From AV40 sp038230255 (GTDB taxonomy: Bacteria > Verrucomicrobiota > Verrucomicrobiia > Chthoniobacterales > UBA10450): a stretch of DNA of 64,000 nt. The stretch lies in contig JBBRNP010000005.1 in the NCBI GenBank assembly GCA_038230255.1, positions 1 to 64,000 on the forward strand. Direction: 5' to 3'. This document shows, piece by piece, positions 50,616 to 59,600 of this stretch. The stretch's first letter is position 1. Every line of letters begins with the position of its first letter. Under the pieces are notes generated by a model, which made no database searches, was not told the DNA's origin, and saw nothing but the letters and a program-made list of their open reading frames with translations. A program made the position numbers and the translations under genes.

Positions 50616-52016
50616 TTAACGCAAATTTCGGTCGAGCGCGCCAATCTTGCGAATCTCCGGCCAGCGCCACGCCGCCGCGGCGACCACGAGAATGGTACCG
50701 ATGCCGCCGGCGACGACAGAAATGACCGGGCCGAAGAGTGCTGCAGTCAACCCGGACTCCAACGCGCCGAACTCGTTCGATGTGCCGATGAAAATATTGT
50801 TCACAGCCGAAACGCGCCCACGCATTTCATCCGGTGTCACCAATTGAACGATGGAGCCGCGGATGATCACGCTCACGCTGTCGAGTGCGCCGGCCACGCA
50901 CAACATCCCCAACGAAAGCCAGAGCACTTTCGATAAACCGAAGACCACAGTAGCGATTCCGAAACCGGTCACGCACCAAAGAAGCGTTTTGCCCGCTTCA
51001 CGCATCGGCGGCAGATGAGCGACGCTCAGCGCCATTGCGAAAGCGCCGATCGCCGGCACCGCCCGCATCCAGCCGAGACCGACCGGGCCGCAGTGCAGAA
51101 TTTGATCCGCAAATACTGGAAGCAATGCGGTCGCGCCGCCCAGCAGCACGGCAAACAGGTCGAGAGTGATCGTCGCCAGAATCACTTTCTTGCTAAAAAC
51201 AAACCTCGCGCCCGCCACGAGGCTTCGCCACGTGCTTTGCTCCACTCGTTTCAATACCTGTTTTGCGCGCGGTATCGGTAAGGCGAGCAAGAAAAACGCG
51301 AACGACGTGACTGCGTCGATGGCATAAACAATCGGAAATCCCTGACGGGCTACGACGAAACCACTGAGCGCGGGTCCAACCACGGATCCGATCTGAAAAA
51401 TAGTGTTGTTCCAAGTTACTGCGTTCGAAAACGCGTCCCGCGACACAAGTGTTGGAAAAAAAGAACTGCGCGCCGCCCATGAAAACGTCCGCGCCATCGC
51501 ACCGAGAAAAAGGAGGAGATAGATGAGCGGAATTGAAGCGTCGTCGAAATGAAAATCGCGCTGATGCTGCTCAAACACCCCCGCGAGAGCCGCCAGGCCG
51601 TTGTTGCACGAGCGCAAGATCGGCATCTGCGGGATGGCGAGGTGTTGCCACGAGACAAGCGCAAGCAGCGCCGATGTGATCGAACTGAAAATTTGCGCGA
51701 CCAGAATGATATGTTTGCGACTGATCCGGTCGGCCAGATGTCCCGCCGGTAACGACAAACCGACAATCGGAATCGCAAAGACGAGCCCTACCAGGCCGAG
51801 CGCCGTCGCCGAATGCGTCCTCCGATAAATCTCCCATTCCACCGCGACCGCCAGCATTTGCCGGCCGAGGATCGACAATAAATTCCCGCTGGTGAAAAAA
51901 CGAAACCCGCGCGAGCGAAACGCAGCGTAGGGATCATGTCGCGGCGACGGGGGAATAATCGCGCCTGTAATTTCCGGCCGTTGGCCGATTGGCGATTCGT
52001 CGTATTCGTTAGGCAT
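50616..52016 (-). CDS. MFS transporter, EntS-like exporter family
   Basis: This 466-residue protein has twelve predicted membrane helices. FASGN-like and ISILGRQMLAVAVEWEIYR open the first helix, GLVGLVFAIPIVGLSLPAGHLADRISRKH is the conserved loop of the MFS_3 branch, and SALLALVSWQ, GAMARTFSWAARSSFFPTLV follow. The group includes enterobactin exporter EntS and unknown efflux pumps. The ATG at 52016 is preferred to a GTG at 52040. It is followed by the carbon-nitrogen hydrolase gene. Confidence 0.87.
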   Translation of the reverse strand: MPNEYDESPIGQRPEITGAIIPPSPRHDPYAAFRSRGFRFFTSGNLLSILGRQMLAVAVEWEIYRRTHSATALGLVGLVFAIPIVGLSLPAGHLADRISRKHIILVAQIFSSITSALLALVSWQHLAIPQMPILRSCNNGLAALAGVFEQHQRDFHFDDASIPLIYLLLFLGAMARTFSWAARSSFFPTLVSRDAFSNAVTWNNTIFQIGSVVGPALSGFVVARQGFPIVYAIDAVTSFAFFLLALPIPRAKQVLKRVEQSTWRSLVAGARFVFSKKVILATITLDLFAVLLGGATALLPVFADQILHCGPVGLGWMRAVPAIGAFAMALSVAHLPPMREAGKTLLWCVTGFGIATVVFGLSKVLWLSLGMLCVAGALDSVSVIIRGSIVQLVTPDEMRGRVSAVNNIFIGTSNEFGALESGLTAALFGPVISVVAGGIGTILVVAAAAWRWPEIRKIGALDRNLR

Positions 52017-52091
52017 GCTCGGGCGCTGGAGTCCGCGCACGAGATTGTAAGTTCATGCGCCGCTGCCGCAACTGCGCGTGAAATCTTGTCC

Positions 52092-52223
52092 GGGGAGCGC
52101 ACGCGCCTCGCGTGCTTGGCGATCGCGCCTTCGTGATCGCGAACTTTTTTATCTGCGTTGAACTTCATAACAGCAGGTTTCGGCGAGGCGCTGAAAACGG
52201 CATGCGAGACGCGTGCGCTCCCC
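52092..52223. repeat. MITE-like inverted repeat element
   Basis: Two arms of about 24 bases are nearly perfect inverted repeats (left GGGGAGCGCACGCGCCTCGC, right ending GCGTGCGCTCCCC, two mismatches). The core of about 84 bases has no frame of its own. It lies in the gap between the MFS gene start and the end of the haem/GlcG-type gene. A dispersed-motif copy abuts it at 52233-52243. The arms differ from the CTGCCGCC-type REPs. Confidence 0.8.
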
Positions 52224-52232
52224 AGAAGGACG

Positions 52233-52243
52233 ATGTCGATCTT
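52233..52243 (-). repeat. Dispersed motif at the stop of a GlcG-type gene
   Basis: AAGATCGACAT begins at the TAA stop codon of the gene at 52242 and continues 3' on the same strand. Comparable copies lie at other gene ends (22542, 63406). Confidence 0.6.
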
Positions 52244-53918
52244 ACAGGGTCGGATCGCGCGGGAATTTTGCGTAGGGCAAACGCGTTCCGCGGAAATTGA
52301 ATTGATCGGAGCGAATCGCGTTGGGCGCGAGAAAATCGTGCGTGCCCGAAGCGCCAACGATGTCGTCCTGATCCACACCGTCCCCGCTGATGCCAATCGC
52401 GCCGACGAGAACTCCGTTGCGATAAAGCGGAAAACCGCCCGGGAAAATGGTAATGCCGTTGGGCAGATCAAATCTGATTCCAGTTCGCAATGGAGGCGAA
52501 CTAGGATCCGCCGTGTCCGTAAACGTGACGTTGGGTTCCTGTCCCGCAAAACCGGAGAGTTTGTCCTGTTCGGTGAAAAACGGCCCGGGATTGTTGGCGT
52601 CAATACCCGGGGGGTAGTTTTTCTGCGCCAAAAATCCAACACAACGTGTCGACATCGCGATGTTCAAACCAAAATTCAGAAAATCGTGACGCGAATAAAA
52701 GACGGCAGTGCGCGCTTTCTGCACCGCCACATCCCAACTGAATAACGTCGCTTCGCCGGTCCGAAACGTCCCGAGCACAGTCGGAGCGACATTATCCGCA
52801 TCCGGATTATTCACGACCGTAATGAAAACCTGCATCTGCGTACCAATGGGCAGGCGGATACCCGCGCGAGTGATTTTTACCCGTTTACACGCGAAATCGA
52901 TGATGCTGCTGACCTCAACACCATTGAGTCGCAGTTCCCCGTTGATCGTAGTAAGAAACGGGTCGCTGATGATCGGTTGGCGAATCTCGCCGGAAACACC
53001 GGAAAAGGTGGCTGGCACAATCCCAGGCGGCGGGCCGGGCGAATTTTGCGGAGGAAACATCGGATCGAAATTGCCGGCCAGGACGGGTATGGTCGCGGAC
53101 GACGTCGTTGAAGCGGTGTAAGGCAGTCGAATGCCGCCGATGAAGACATTATTTGCCGTGATGCTGGATGAAGGAGTAAAACCTTTTTGTCCAGCAAGCG
53201 CCACATCCTCGTCTTTGTCGTAGCCGCTGATGTAAATAAACGGATTTTCGTCACGCGCGATGCCCGGCACCGGAGGCGGAACAATGCAGACTGGAACAGG
53301 GAACAATGGCGGAACCGGCACAAAAGAAACTGCCGGTTGCGGCGTGTTGTCGCCGGTAACGCCCAGCCCGCCGACAAGTTTTCCACCTTGGTAGAGCGGA
53401 ACACCGCCCGGCGAACCATCCAACGACGTAAAGACGATCGGCGTCCCGAAAGTTCCTGGCGAAGGCGCCATCGCGGGAGGAATCGGCGGCGGGCAATACA
53501 TCATGTCGATCTTCTTGAAGTGATTAACGTCGGAGATAAAAAGATTTGAAAGGCCGACGCCAACCAGTGGTCCGGTGGAAGTGTTTTTTACCCCGGGAGG
53601 AAAATGCTGTTGAATAATGAAACCGGCTGTGCGCGAGGTGAACGCGTTTTGGTTGCTGCTCAAATATGCGGCCGTGCCTGCCTTCGAAACAGCGGTTGCT
53701 AATTCTCCCTGAGTTGCCGCGCCGCCCGCCACTACCCAGACGCCGAGGACGTAACCTTCGCGATCGGTCACTGCGATCACACTGTTGGGAGAAATTTTCA
53801 CTGCTCGAGTGACGGCGCGATTGATAATTCCCGTCACATCGGCCGCGGTTAGCTGTGCAAGCGCGGATGAAACAATCAAGTTGGCCGCGGCCAGGATGAG
53901 AAACGCGCGGAGTTTCAT
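52242..53918 (-). CDS. Secreted protein with two GlcG/HbpS-type domains
   Basis: This 558-residue protein has a signal peptide (MKLRAFLILAAANLIVSSAL). Two copies of a GlcG/HbpS-like (DUF336) domain follow. The first is around LTAADVTGIINRAVTRAVKI ... VITVT-type strands with GGVPLYQGGKLVGGLGVTGD. The second is around EATLFSWDVAVQKARTAVFY with GGFPLYRNGVLVGAIGISGD and the final VGASGTHDFLAPNAI. Between them is a Pro-rich linker. HbpS proteins bind haem and other cofactors. Its divergent neighbours include a decahaem cytochrome locus, which would fit haem or redox handling, but that is inference. Confidence 0.82.
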   Translation of the reverse strand: MKLRAFLILAAANLIVSSALAQLTAADVTGIINRAVTRAVKISPNSVIAVTDREGYVLGVWVVAGGAATQGELATAVSKAGTAAYLSSNQNAFTSRTAGFIIQQHFPPGVKNTSTGPLVGVGLSNLFISDVNHFKKIDMMYCPPPIPPAMAPSPGTFGTPIVFTSLDGSPGGVPLYQGGKLVGGLGVTGDNTPQPAVSFVPVPPLFPVPVCIVPPPVPGIARDENPFIYISGYDKDEDVALAGQKGFTPSSSITANNVFIGGIRLPYTASTTSSATIPVLAGNFDPMFPPQNSPGPPPGIVPATFSGVSGEIRQPIISDPFLTTINGELRLNGVEVSSIIDFACKRVKITRAGIRLPIGTQMQVFITVVNNPDADNVAPTVLGTFRTGEATLFSWDVAVQKARTAVFYSRHDFLNFGLNIAMSTRCVGFLAQKNYPPGIDANNPGPFFTEQDKLSGFAGQEPNVTFTDTADPSSPPLRTGIRFDLPNGITIFPGGFPLYRNGVLVGAIGISGDGVDQDDIVGASGTHDFLAPNAIRSDQFNFRGTRLPYAKFPRDPTL

Positions 53919-54068
53919 CGCCTTAGAAATACCAAACCCGCGCAGGATTGACCAACCAAAATCCAAATACGACGTAAGATCGACATCCTGCGCGCTGAAC
54001 CCGCTCCCTCGGCGACGGCGACAGTTGGCTTGCCAATACGAGGCAATCTCAGGCATCCTCGCCCTCCC
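53919..54068. other. 150-base divergent promoter region
   Basis: The region separates two divergent genes, the GlcG-type protein and the outer-membrane barrel, so it should hold both promoters. A copy of the dispersed motif lies at 53976-53986. No operator is recognised. Confidence 0.4.
53976..53986 (+). repeat. Dispersed motif between divergent genes
   Basis: AAGATCGACAT in the gap between two divergent genes, in a place where regulatory DNA would be expected. Confidence 0.6.
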
Positions 54069-56186
54069 ATGCGCTGGTCAACTCCGTCGTTTGCCGGCGC
54101 GACTCTGCGCTGGCGAGTGGCGCTGTATCTCGGTCTTTCGATCGCGCTCGGAGACCTGTCCGGGCAAACGGTCGAAATTTGGCGCGCCCAATCTCAGAAT
54201 ACTCCTGCCAACCCCAGCCAGTTCGGAACAATCGCGGTTGTTGATTCGAAAGATGTCCTTTCCCTGCAAAGCGATGTTGTTATCGCAAACACGACGCTTC
54301 TTGCCCAAAACGAGCCGCTTTCGCCGTCCGAGTTCAATCCCGATCCCGGCGCGTCACAACGAGAACAGCCGGAAACACCCGAGGCCCCGGACCTTTTTCC
54401 ACCGATTCTGCCGCAACTTCCCGATTATGGTCAGCAAGCATTACCGCGTTCGCTTCAGCTTCCGCGTAAAGGCGTGCGTGAGGTCGTTCCGCGCCGGAAA
54501 AAGTTGGAATACGAAACTTATCCGCAATCGGAAGAAGGCGAAGGATTGCTGCCCTTCTCGCGGCCGGAACCGAATCGCTGGTTCATCGGGTTCGGGCGCT
54601 GGAAACGTTACGCCGATCCTTCAACGGAGACGCCTTACCAATCCGATCTCCATCTCTGGCATCCCTATTTGCAGAGCAAGCTCAAGGGAGACGCGCCGAT
54701 TGCCGGTCAGGACATTTTCCTCAACATTACCGCCGAAGATTTTTTCCAATTCGAAGCGCGCAAATTGCCGACGCCGAGCGGCGTGAGCGCCGCGCAGCCG
54801 AACAGTTCGGAATTTTTCGGACGGAGCGAACAGGAATTTTGGTCGAACGATTTCTCGATCGGGATTGATCTGTTCAAAGGCGAGACCGCGTTCAAGCCGA
54901 TCGATTGGGCGCTGCGGTTGCTCGGCGTTTACAATCACAACTACCTCGACGTCCAAGAAAACAACGTCGTGAATCCGAATCCGCAGCACGGCACAACCCG
55001 CGAAAAAGAATTCTGGTCGTTACAGGAAGCGTTCGCCGAAATCCATCTCCGCGATCTCTCGAACAATTACGATTTCATTTCGCTACGAGTCGGGATGCAA
55101 CCGTTCGTGAGCGATTTTCGCGGATTCATTTTCAACGACACCAATCTCGGTGTCCGGATTTTTGGGAATTACGACAACAACCGCTGGCAATACAATCTCG
55201 CCGCGTTCGACATGCGCGAGAAAGATACTTATTCGGACCTGAACGAATTCGATCCGCGCAAACAACAGGTCTACGTCGCGAATGTTTTCCGGCAGGACTT
55301 GATTTGGAAAGGTTACACCGGCGAGCTCGTGTTTGTCGGCGACTTCGACAACAACAGCCGGCACTACGACAAAAACGGATTCATCACCCGGCCGGCGCCG
55401 ATCGGCACCGTCGCCGATCATTATCTGCAAGCATACTATCTTGGCTGGACCGGCGACGGACACATCGGCTGGCTCAACATCGATCACGCCTTCTATCAAG
55501 TGCTCGGCGAAGACAGCGTCAACGGCATCGCCGGCCAGCGGGTCGACATCAACGCGCAAATGGCCACGCTCGAACTGTCAGTCGACAAGGATTGGATGCG
55601 CCACAAATTGTCAGTCTTTTACGCGAGCGGCGACGACGATCCCGCCGATTCACACGCGACCGGGTTCGACACCGTGTTCGATCGGCCGTTTTTTATCGGG
55701 GGCCCGTTCAGCTTTTTCTCGCATCAGGGATTCAATCTCGCCGGCACGGCCGTCAATTTTAAACAGCGAGATAGTTTGGTAATCGATTTCCGAACCAGTA
55801 AGTCCGAAGGCCAGGCGAATTTCGTCAACCCGGGCGCGCTCATCTTCGGCTACGGATTCGACGCCGACGTTTTGCCGAAGCTAAAAACGTTCATCAACGT
55901 GAACTACATTCGCACGGTCACGACCGAGCCGACTGAGCTGGTCTTGTTCACCAATAAAGCGAGCAACGATTTCGCTCTCGATTGCAGCGCGGGATTCGAA
56001 TGGCGACCGCTGCTCACCGATAATGTCATTCTCAGCGCCGGCGCCGGATTTCTCGTTCCGCGCTGGGGTTACAAAGACATTTACCGCGCCAATACCGCGC
56101 CGGTCTTCGGCTATCCGGGTCCCCCACCCGGCCACGTCGATCCGTTTCTCTACAGCGCGATCGTAACGCTGACGCTGACTTATTGA
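54069..56186 (+). CDS. Large outer-membrane beta-barrel (porin-like)
   Basis: This 705-residue exported protein has a signal-like start (WRVALYLGLSIALGDLSGQ), a Pro/Glu-rich linker (about 70-130) and a long barrel region with many alternating aromatic strands (RWFIGFGRWKRYADP, NDFSIGIDLFKGETAFKPID, WALRLLGVYNHNYLD, LSLRVGMQPFVSDFRG, RWQYNLAAFDMREKDTY). It ends SAIVTLTLTY with an aromatic terminal residue. It is the first gene of a run with a four-helix cassette and a decahaem cytochrome, and could be the pore of a porin-cytochrome electron conduit. An alternative start lies 39 bases upstream (54030). Confidence 0.82.
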   Translation: MRWSTPSFAGATLRWRVALYLGLSIALGDLSGQTVEIWRAQSQNTPANPSQFGTIAVVDSKDVLSLQSDVVIANTTLLAQNEPLSPSEFNPDPGASQREQPETPEAPDLFPPILPQLPDYGQQALPRSLQLPRKGVREVVPRRKKLEYETYPQSEEGEGLLPFSRPEPNRWFIGFGRWKRYADPSTETPYQSDLHLWHPYLQSKLKGDAPIAGQDIFLNITAEDFFQFEARKLPTPSGVSAAQPNSSEFFGRSEQEFWSNDFSIGIDLFKGETAFKPIDWALRLLGVYNHNYLDVQENNVVNPNPQHGTTREKEFWSLQEAFAEIHLRDLSNNYDFISLRVGMQPFVSDFRGFIFNDTNLGVRIFGNYDNNRWQYNLAAFDMREKDTYSDLNEFDPRKQQVYVANVFRQDLIWKGYTGELVFVGDFDNNSRHYDKNGFITRPAPIGTVADHYLQAYYLGWTGDGHIGWLNIDHAFYQVLGEDSVNGIAGQRVDINAQMATLELSVDKDWMRHKLSVFYASGDDDPADSHATGFDTVFDRPFFIGGPFSFFSHQGFNLAGTAVNFKQRDSLVIDFRTSKSEGQANFVNPGALIFGYGFDADVLPKLKTFINVNYIRTVTTEPTELVLFTNKASNDFALDCSAGFEWRPLLTDNVILSAGAGFLVPRWGYKDIYRANTAPVFGYPGPPPGHVDPFLYSAIVTLTLTY

Positions 56187-56647
56187 TGAAGAAGAAAACG
56201 TTCAACGCTCAACGTTCAACGCTCAACATCGAATGGCTCGGTGTTCGGGAAGACGAGGCGCGATATGGAACGAGCGATGGTGAGAGCAAGGAGACACGGT
56301 TCGATCTTGAGGATCGTTTGCTGGAATTTGCGGCGCGACTTACTAAGCTTGTTGATGCATTGCCGAACTCACGAACTGCGAATCACGTAGCCGGGCAGTT
56401 GCTCAGGTGTGGCACGTCTCCGTTTGCAAATCATGGGGAAGTTCAAGCCGCAGAATCGCGCAAGGATTTTATTCATAAGCTCGGCGTTTGTTTCAAAGAG
56501 CTCAAAGAGGTCAGAAGATGGCTCCGATTTATCGCGCGTGTTGAACTCGTTCCCGCGAAACGCCTTCGCCCTCTTCTGATTGAGAACGAAGAGCTCATTA
56601 GAATTTTTTCGGCCAGTATTAAGACGGCCGAAAGGAACGCAAAGTGA
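56186..56647 (+). CDS. Four-helix-bundle (S23/IVP) protein of a mobile-like cassette
   Basis: This 153-residue protein matches the four-helix-bundle family first seen in 23S rRNA intervening sequences and related to the Avd proteins of retroelements (RFDLEDRLLEFAARLTKLVD, SRTANHVAGQLLRCGTSPFA, GEVQAAESRKDFIHKLGVCF, RRWLRFIARVELVP). The ATG overlaps the barrel gene's stop by one base, and its own stop overlaps the cytochrome start (GTGA). Its N-terminal FNAQRSTLNIEW is written by one border repeat. Such proteins are often carried by small inserted elements. Function is unknown. See the border repeats at 56199 and 56671. Confidence 0.85.
   Translation: MKKKTFNAQRSTLNIEWLGVREDEARYGTSDGESKETRFDLEDRLLEFAARLTKLVDALPNSRTANHVAGQLLRCGTSPFANHGEVQAAESRKDFIHKLGVCFKELKEVRRWLRFIARVELVPAKRLRPLLIENEELIRIFSASIKTAERNAK
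56199..56227. repeat. Left border of four-helix cassette (TTCAACG words)
   Basis: A run of TTCAACG/CTCAACG heptamers inside the first codons of the cassette gene. The right border at 56671 is the inverse type (GTTGAAT, GTTGGACG, GTTGAACG), so the two borders face each other. Confidence 0.8.
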
Positions 56648-59600
56648 CGCTACGGACTTTGTTTTTATTAAACGTTGAATGTTGGACGTTGAACGTTGGA
56701 CGTTTGCTGCTTTTTGTTTGCGCGACACGCTCTCTTCTCGCCCAGGAAACATCCGGCTACGGTCCACCCACTTCCGTTCCCATTACAAGATCGACAATCA
56801 GCCGCGCCTCGTTGCCGCCGCGAAATTGGATCGATCAATCTCAAGCCGAAGCAGACCGAAAGAGCGTAGGCTGTTTGCAATGCCATCAAGGCGTCGAGCC
56901 GATGCATAAAGCCGAACAAAATGTCGTGCTCGGCTGTACCGATTGTCACGGCGGAAATGCGACGCGCGGCCTGTCGAAAGAGCAGGCGCACATTTTGCCG
57001 AAGAACAAGGAATTTTGGAAAACGTCTGCCAAACCGCCGAACTCGAACGCCTGGCTCAATCATGAGTCGCCCGAGTTCATCCGCTTTTTGAATCCCGGCG
57101 ATCTGCGCGTCGCCCAGCAATCCTGCGGTCTCTGTCACGGCGAGATCATCCGCAACGTCGATCACAGCATGATGAACCACGGCGCGATGCTTTGGGGCGC
57201 TGCTCTATATAATAACGGCGCTTACCCGGAGAAGAATTACCGGTTCGGTCAGGCCTACGGCGCGGACGGCGCGCCGCTCAAACTGATCAACTACATACCG
57301 GTCACCGCGCAGGACACACGGGAGCATGGCATTCTGCCGTTCATCGAGCCCTTGCCGCGATTCAATCTCAGTAATCCCGGAAACATTCTCCGCATTTTTG
57401 AAAAAGGCGGCCGGCCGCAACTGTCTCTCGGTTTGCCGACAAGTTCAGAACCGAATGGCAAACCCGATCGCCGTCTTTCCGAGCGCGGTCTCGGCACATT
57501 GAATCGCACCGATCCCGTTTTTCTCGGTCTGCAAAAAACGCGATTGCACGATCCGCTCCTCGGATTTTTTGGGTCGAACGATCATCCCGGCGATTATCGA
57601 TCGAGCGGCTGCTCGGCCTGTCACGTTGTTTACGCGAACGATCGTTCGCCAACAAATTCCGGCTGGTGGAGCAAATTCGGTCATCAAGGTCTGAGTTTTA
57701 CCGCGGACGAATCGATTCCGAAAACCGAGCGCGGCCATCCGGTCATGCACCAGTTCACCCGTTCGATTCCATCGAGCCAATGCATGAACTGCCACATGCA
57801 TCAGGGAAATCTCTTCGTGAACCCGTATCTCGGTTACACTTGGTGGGACCAGGAGACGGACGGCGAGTTAATGTATCCGAAAGAGCAGCACAATCCGACC
57901 GACTCCGAGCTCGTAAGATCGACAATGGAAAATCCTGAGGCCGCGGCCGCACGCGGACTTTGGGGAGATAAAACTTTTCTTGATCAAGTCGCGGAATTAA
58001 ATCCGCAGCTCAAACACACCCAGTTCGCCGATTATCACGGACACGGCTGGGTCTTTCGCGCGATTTTTAAACACGATCGCAAAGGCAATCTGCTCGATCT
58101 CGACGACAACAAGATCGACCACGACGATTCGAGGAAGTTCGCAAAAGCCGTCCATTTGAAAGATGTGCATCTCGCGCACGGAATGCAGTGCGGCGATTGC
58201 CATTTCAATGTCGATGTTCATGGCAACGGAATGCTCTATGGCGAGCCGCGCAATGCGACCACGATCACCTGCGTCGATTGTCATGGCACGATCAATCAGC
58301 GTCCGACGCTGATTACCAGCGGCAACGCCGGACAAATCGATCTGGCAAACACCAGCAACACGCCTTTTGGTCCGCGGTTTGTTTGGGAAGGAAGCAAACT
58401 CTTTCAGCAATCCAGCATGTCGCCCGATGTGCGTTGGGAAATTCCGCAGACGATCGACACGATTGATCCTCTCTCTCCCCACTACAATCCGAAGTCGGCT
58501 TACGCGAAAACGCTGCGCCGTGACGGAAAAGCTTGGGGCGGCATCGTCCCGACTACCGCGAACGCGTCTAGAAACTCGACCGCTTTAAGCGGTCAAGTTT
58601 CCAACCAGCCGGATTACAGCAAAGAGCCGCGGGTGACTCTAGCGCACGACAACTCGGCGATGGATTGCCAAATCTGTCACACCTCGTGGGCAACGAGCTG
58701 TTTCGGCTGTCATTTGCCGATGAAAGCGAACCAGCGCATGGCGCAAAACAAATTCGAAGGAGTCACCGATCGGAATTTCACAACTTACAATCCGCAAGTT
58801 GTGCGCGACGACGTCTTCATGCTCGGCATCGACGGGACGGTGAAGAAAAATCGGATGGCAGTGCTCCGTTCGTCGAGCGCGGTTGTCGTCAGCTCGCAAA
58901 ATGCGAACCGCGAATGGGTTTACTCGCAGCAGCAAACATTTTCAGCCGAAGGTTACAGCGGCCAGGCGTTCAACCCGCATTTCCCACACACCACTAGTGG
59001 CGTCGGCACGACAAAGAATTGCACCGACTGCCATTTATCGACGAGCAACGATAACAACGCATGGATGACGCAGTTGCTGGGCTTCGGCACCGGCACGGTA
59101 AATTTCTTCGGACGCTACGCTTACATCGGCGAAGGCCGCGAAGGATTGCACGGTGTGGTTTGGACTGAGCCGGACGAGCCGCAAGCTGTCATCGGCAGTC
59201 ATCTCCATTCCATCGCTTACCCCGCCAACTACAAAAAGCATTTGGATGGCGGTTCGGTGCTGACCGAAGGCTACGAACACAGCGGTCACGATATCCAGGA
59301 CATCGTTCTGCGCGGCGAATATCTCTACACGGCGAACGGTCCCGGCGGTTTCGAAGTGTTCGACGTTGCAAACATCGATCAAAAAGGTTTTTCGGAACGG
59401 ATCGTCAGCTCACCGGTCTCGCCGCTCGGCCAGCGCACCCGGATTAACACGAAATACGCCACCAGTCTCGCATTGCCGAGTACGCTCGCGCTCGATCCCG
59501 CGCGCCAACACCTTCCTGAAAACGAAGAGCAACCGATCGATCTCTTCTATGCGTTCGTTTACATTTCCGACCGCGAAGAAGGACTCGTGATCAGCAACGT

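Noticed and set aside
56186..56702. Reading the cassette as a retroelement with reverse transcriptase
   Set aside because: Only the four-helix protein and border words are visible; no reverse transcriptase or variable-region repeat was found.
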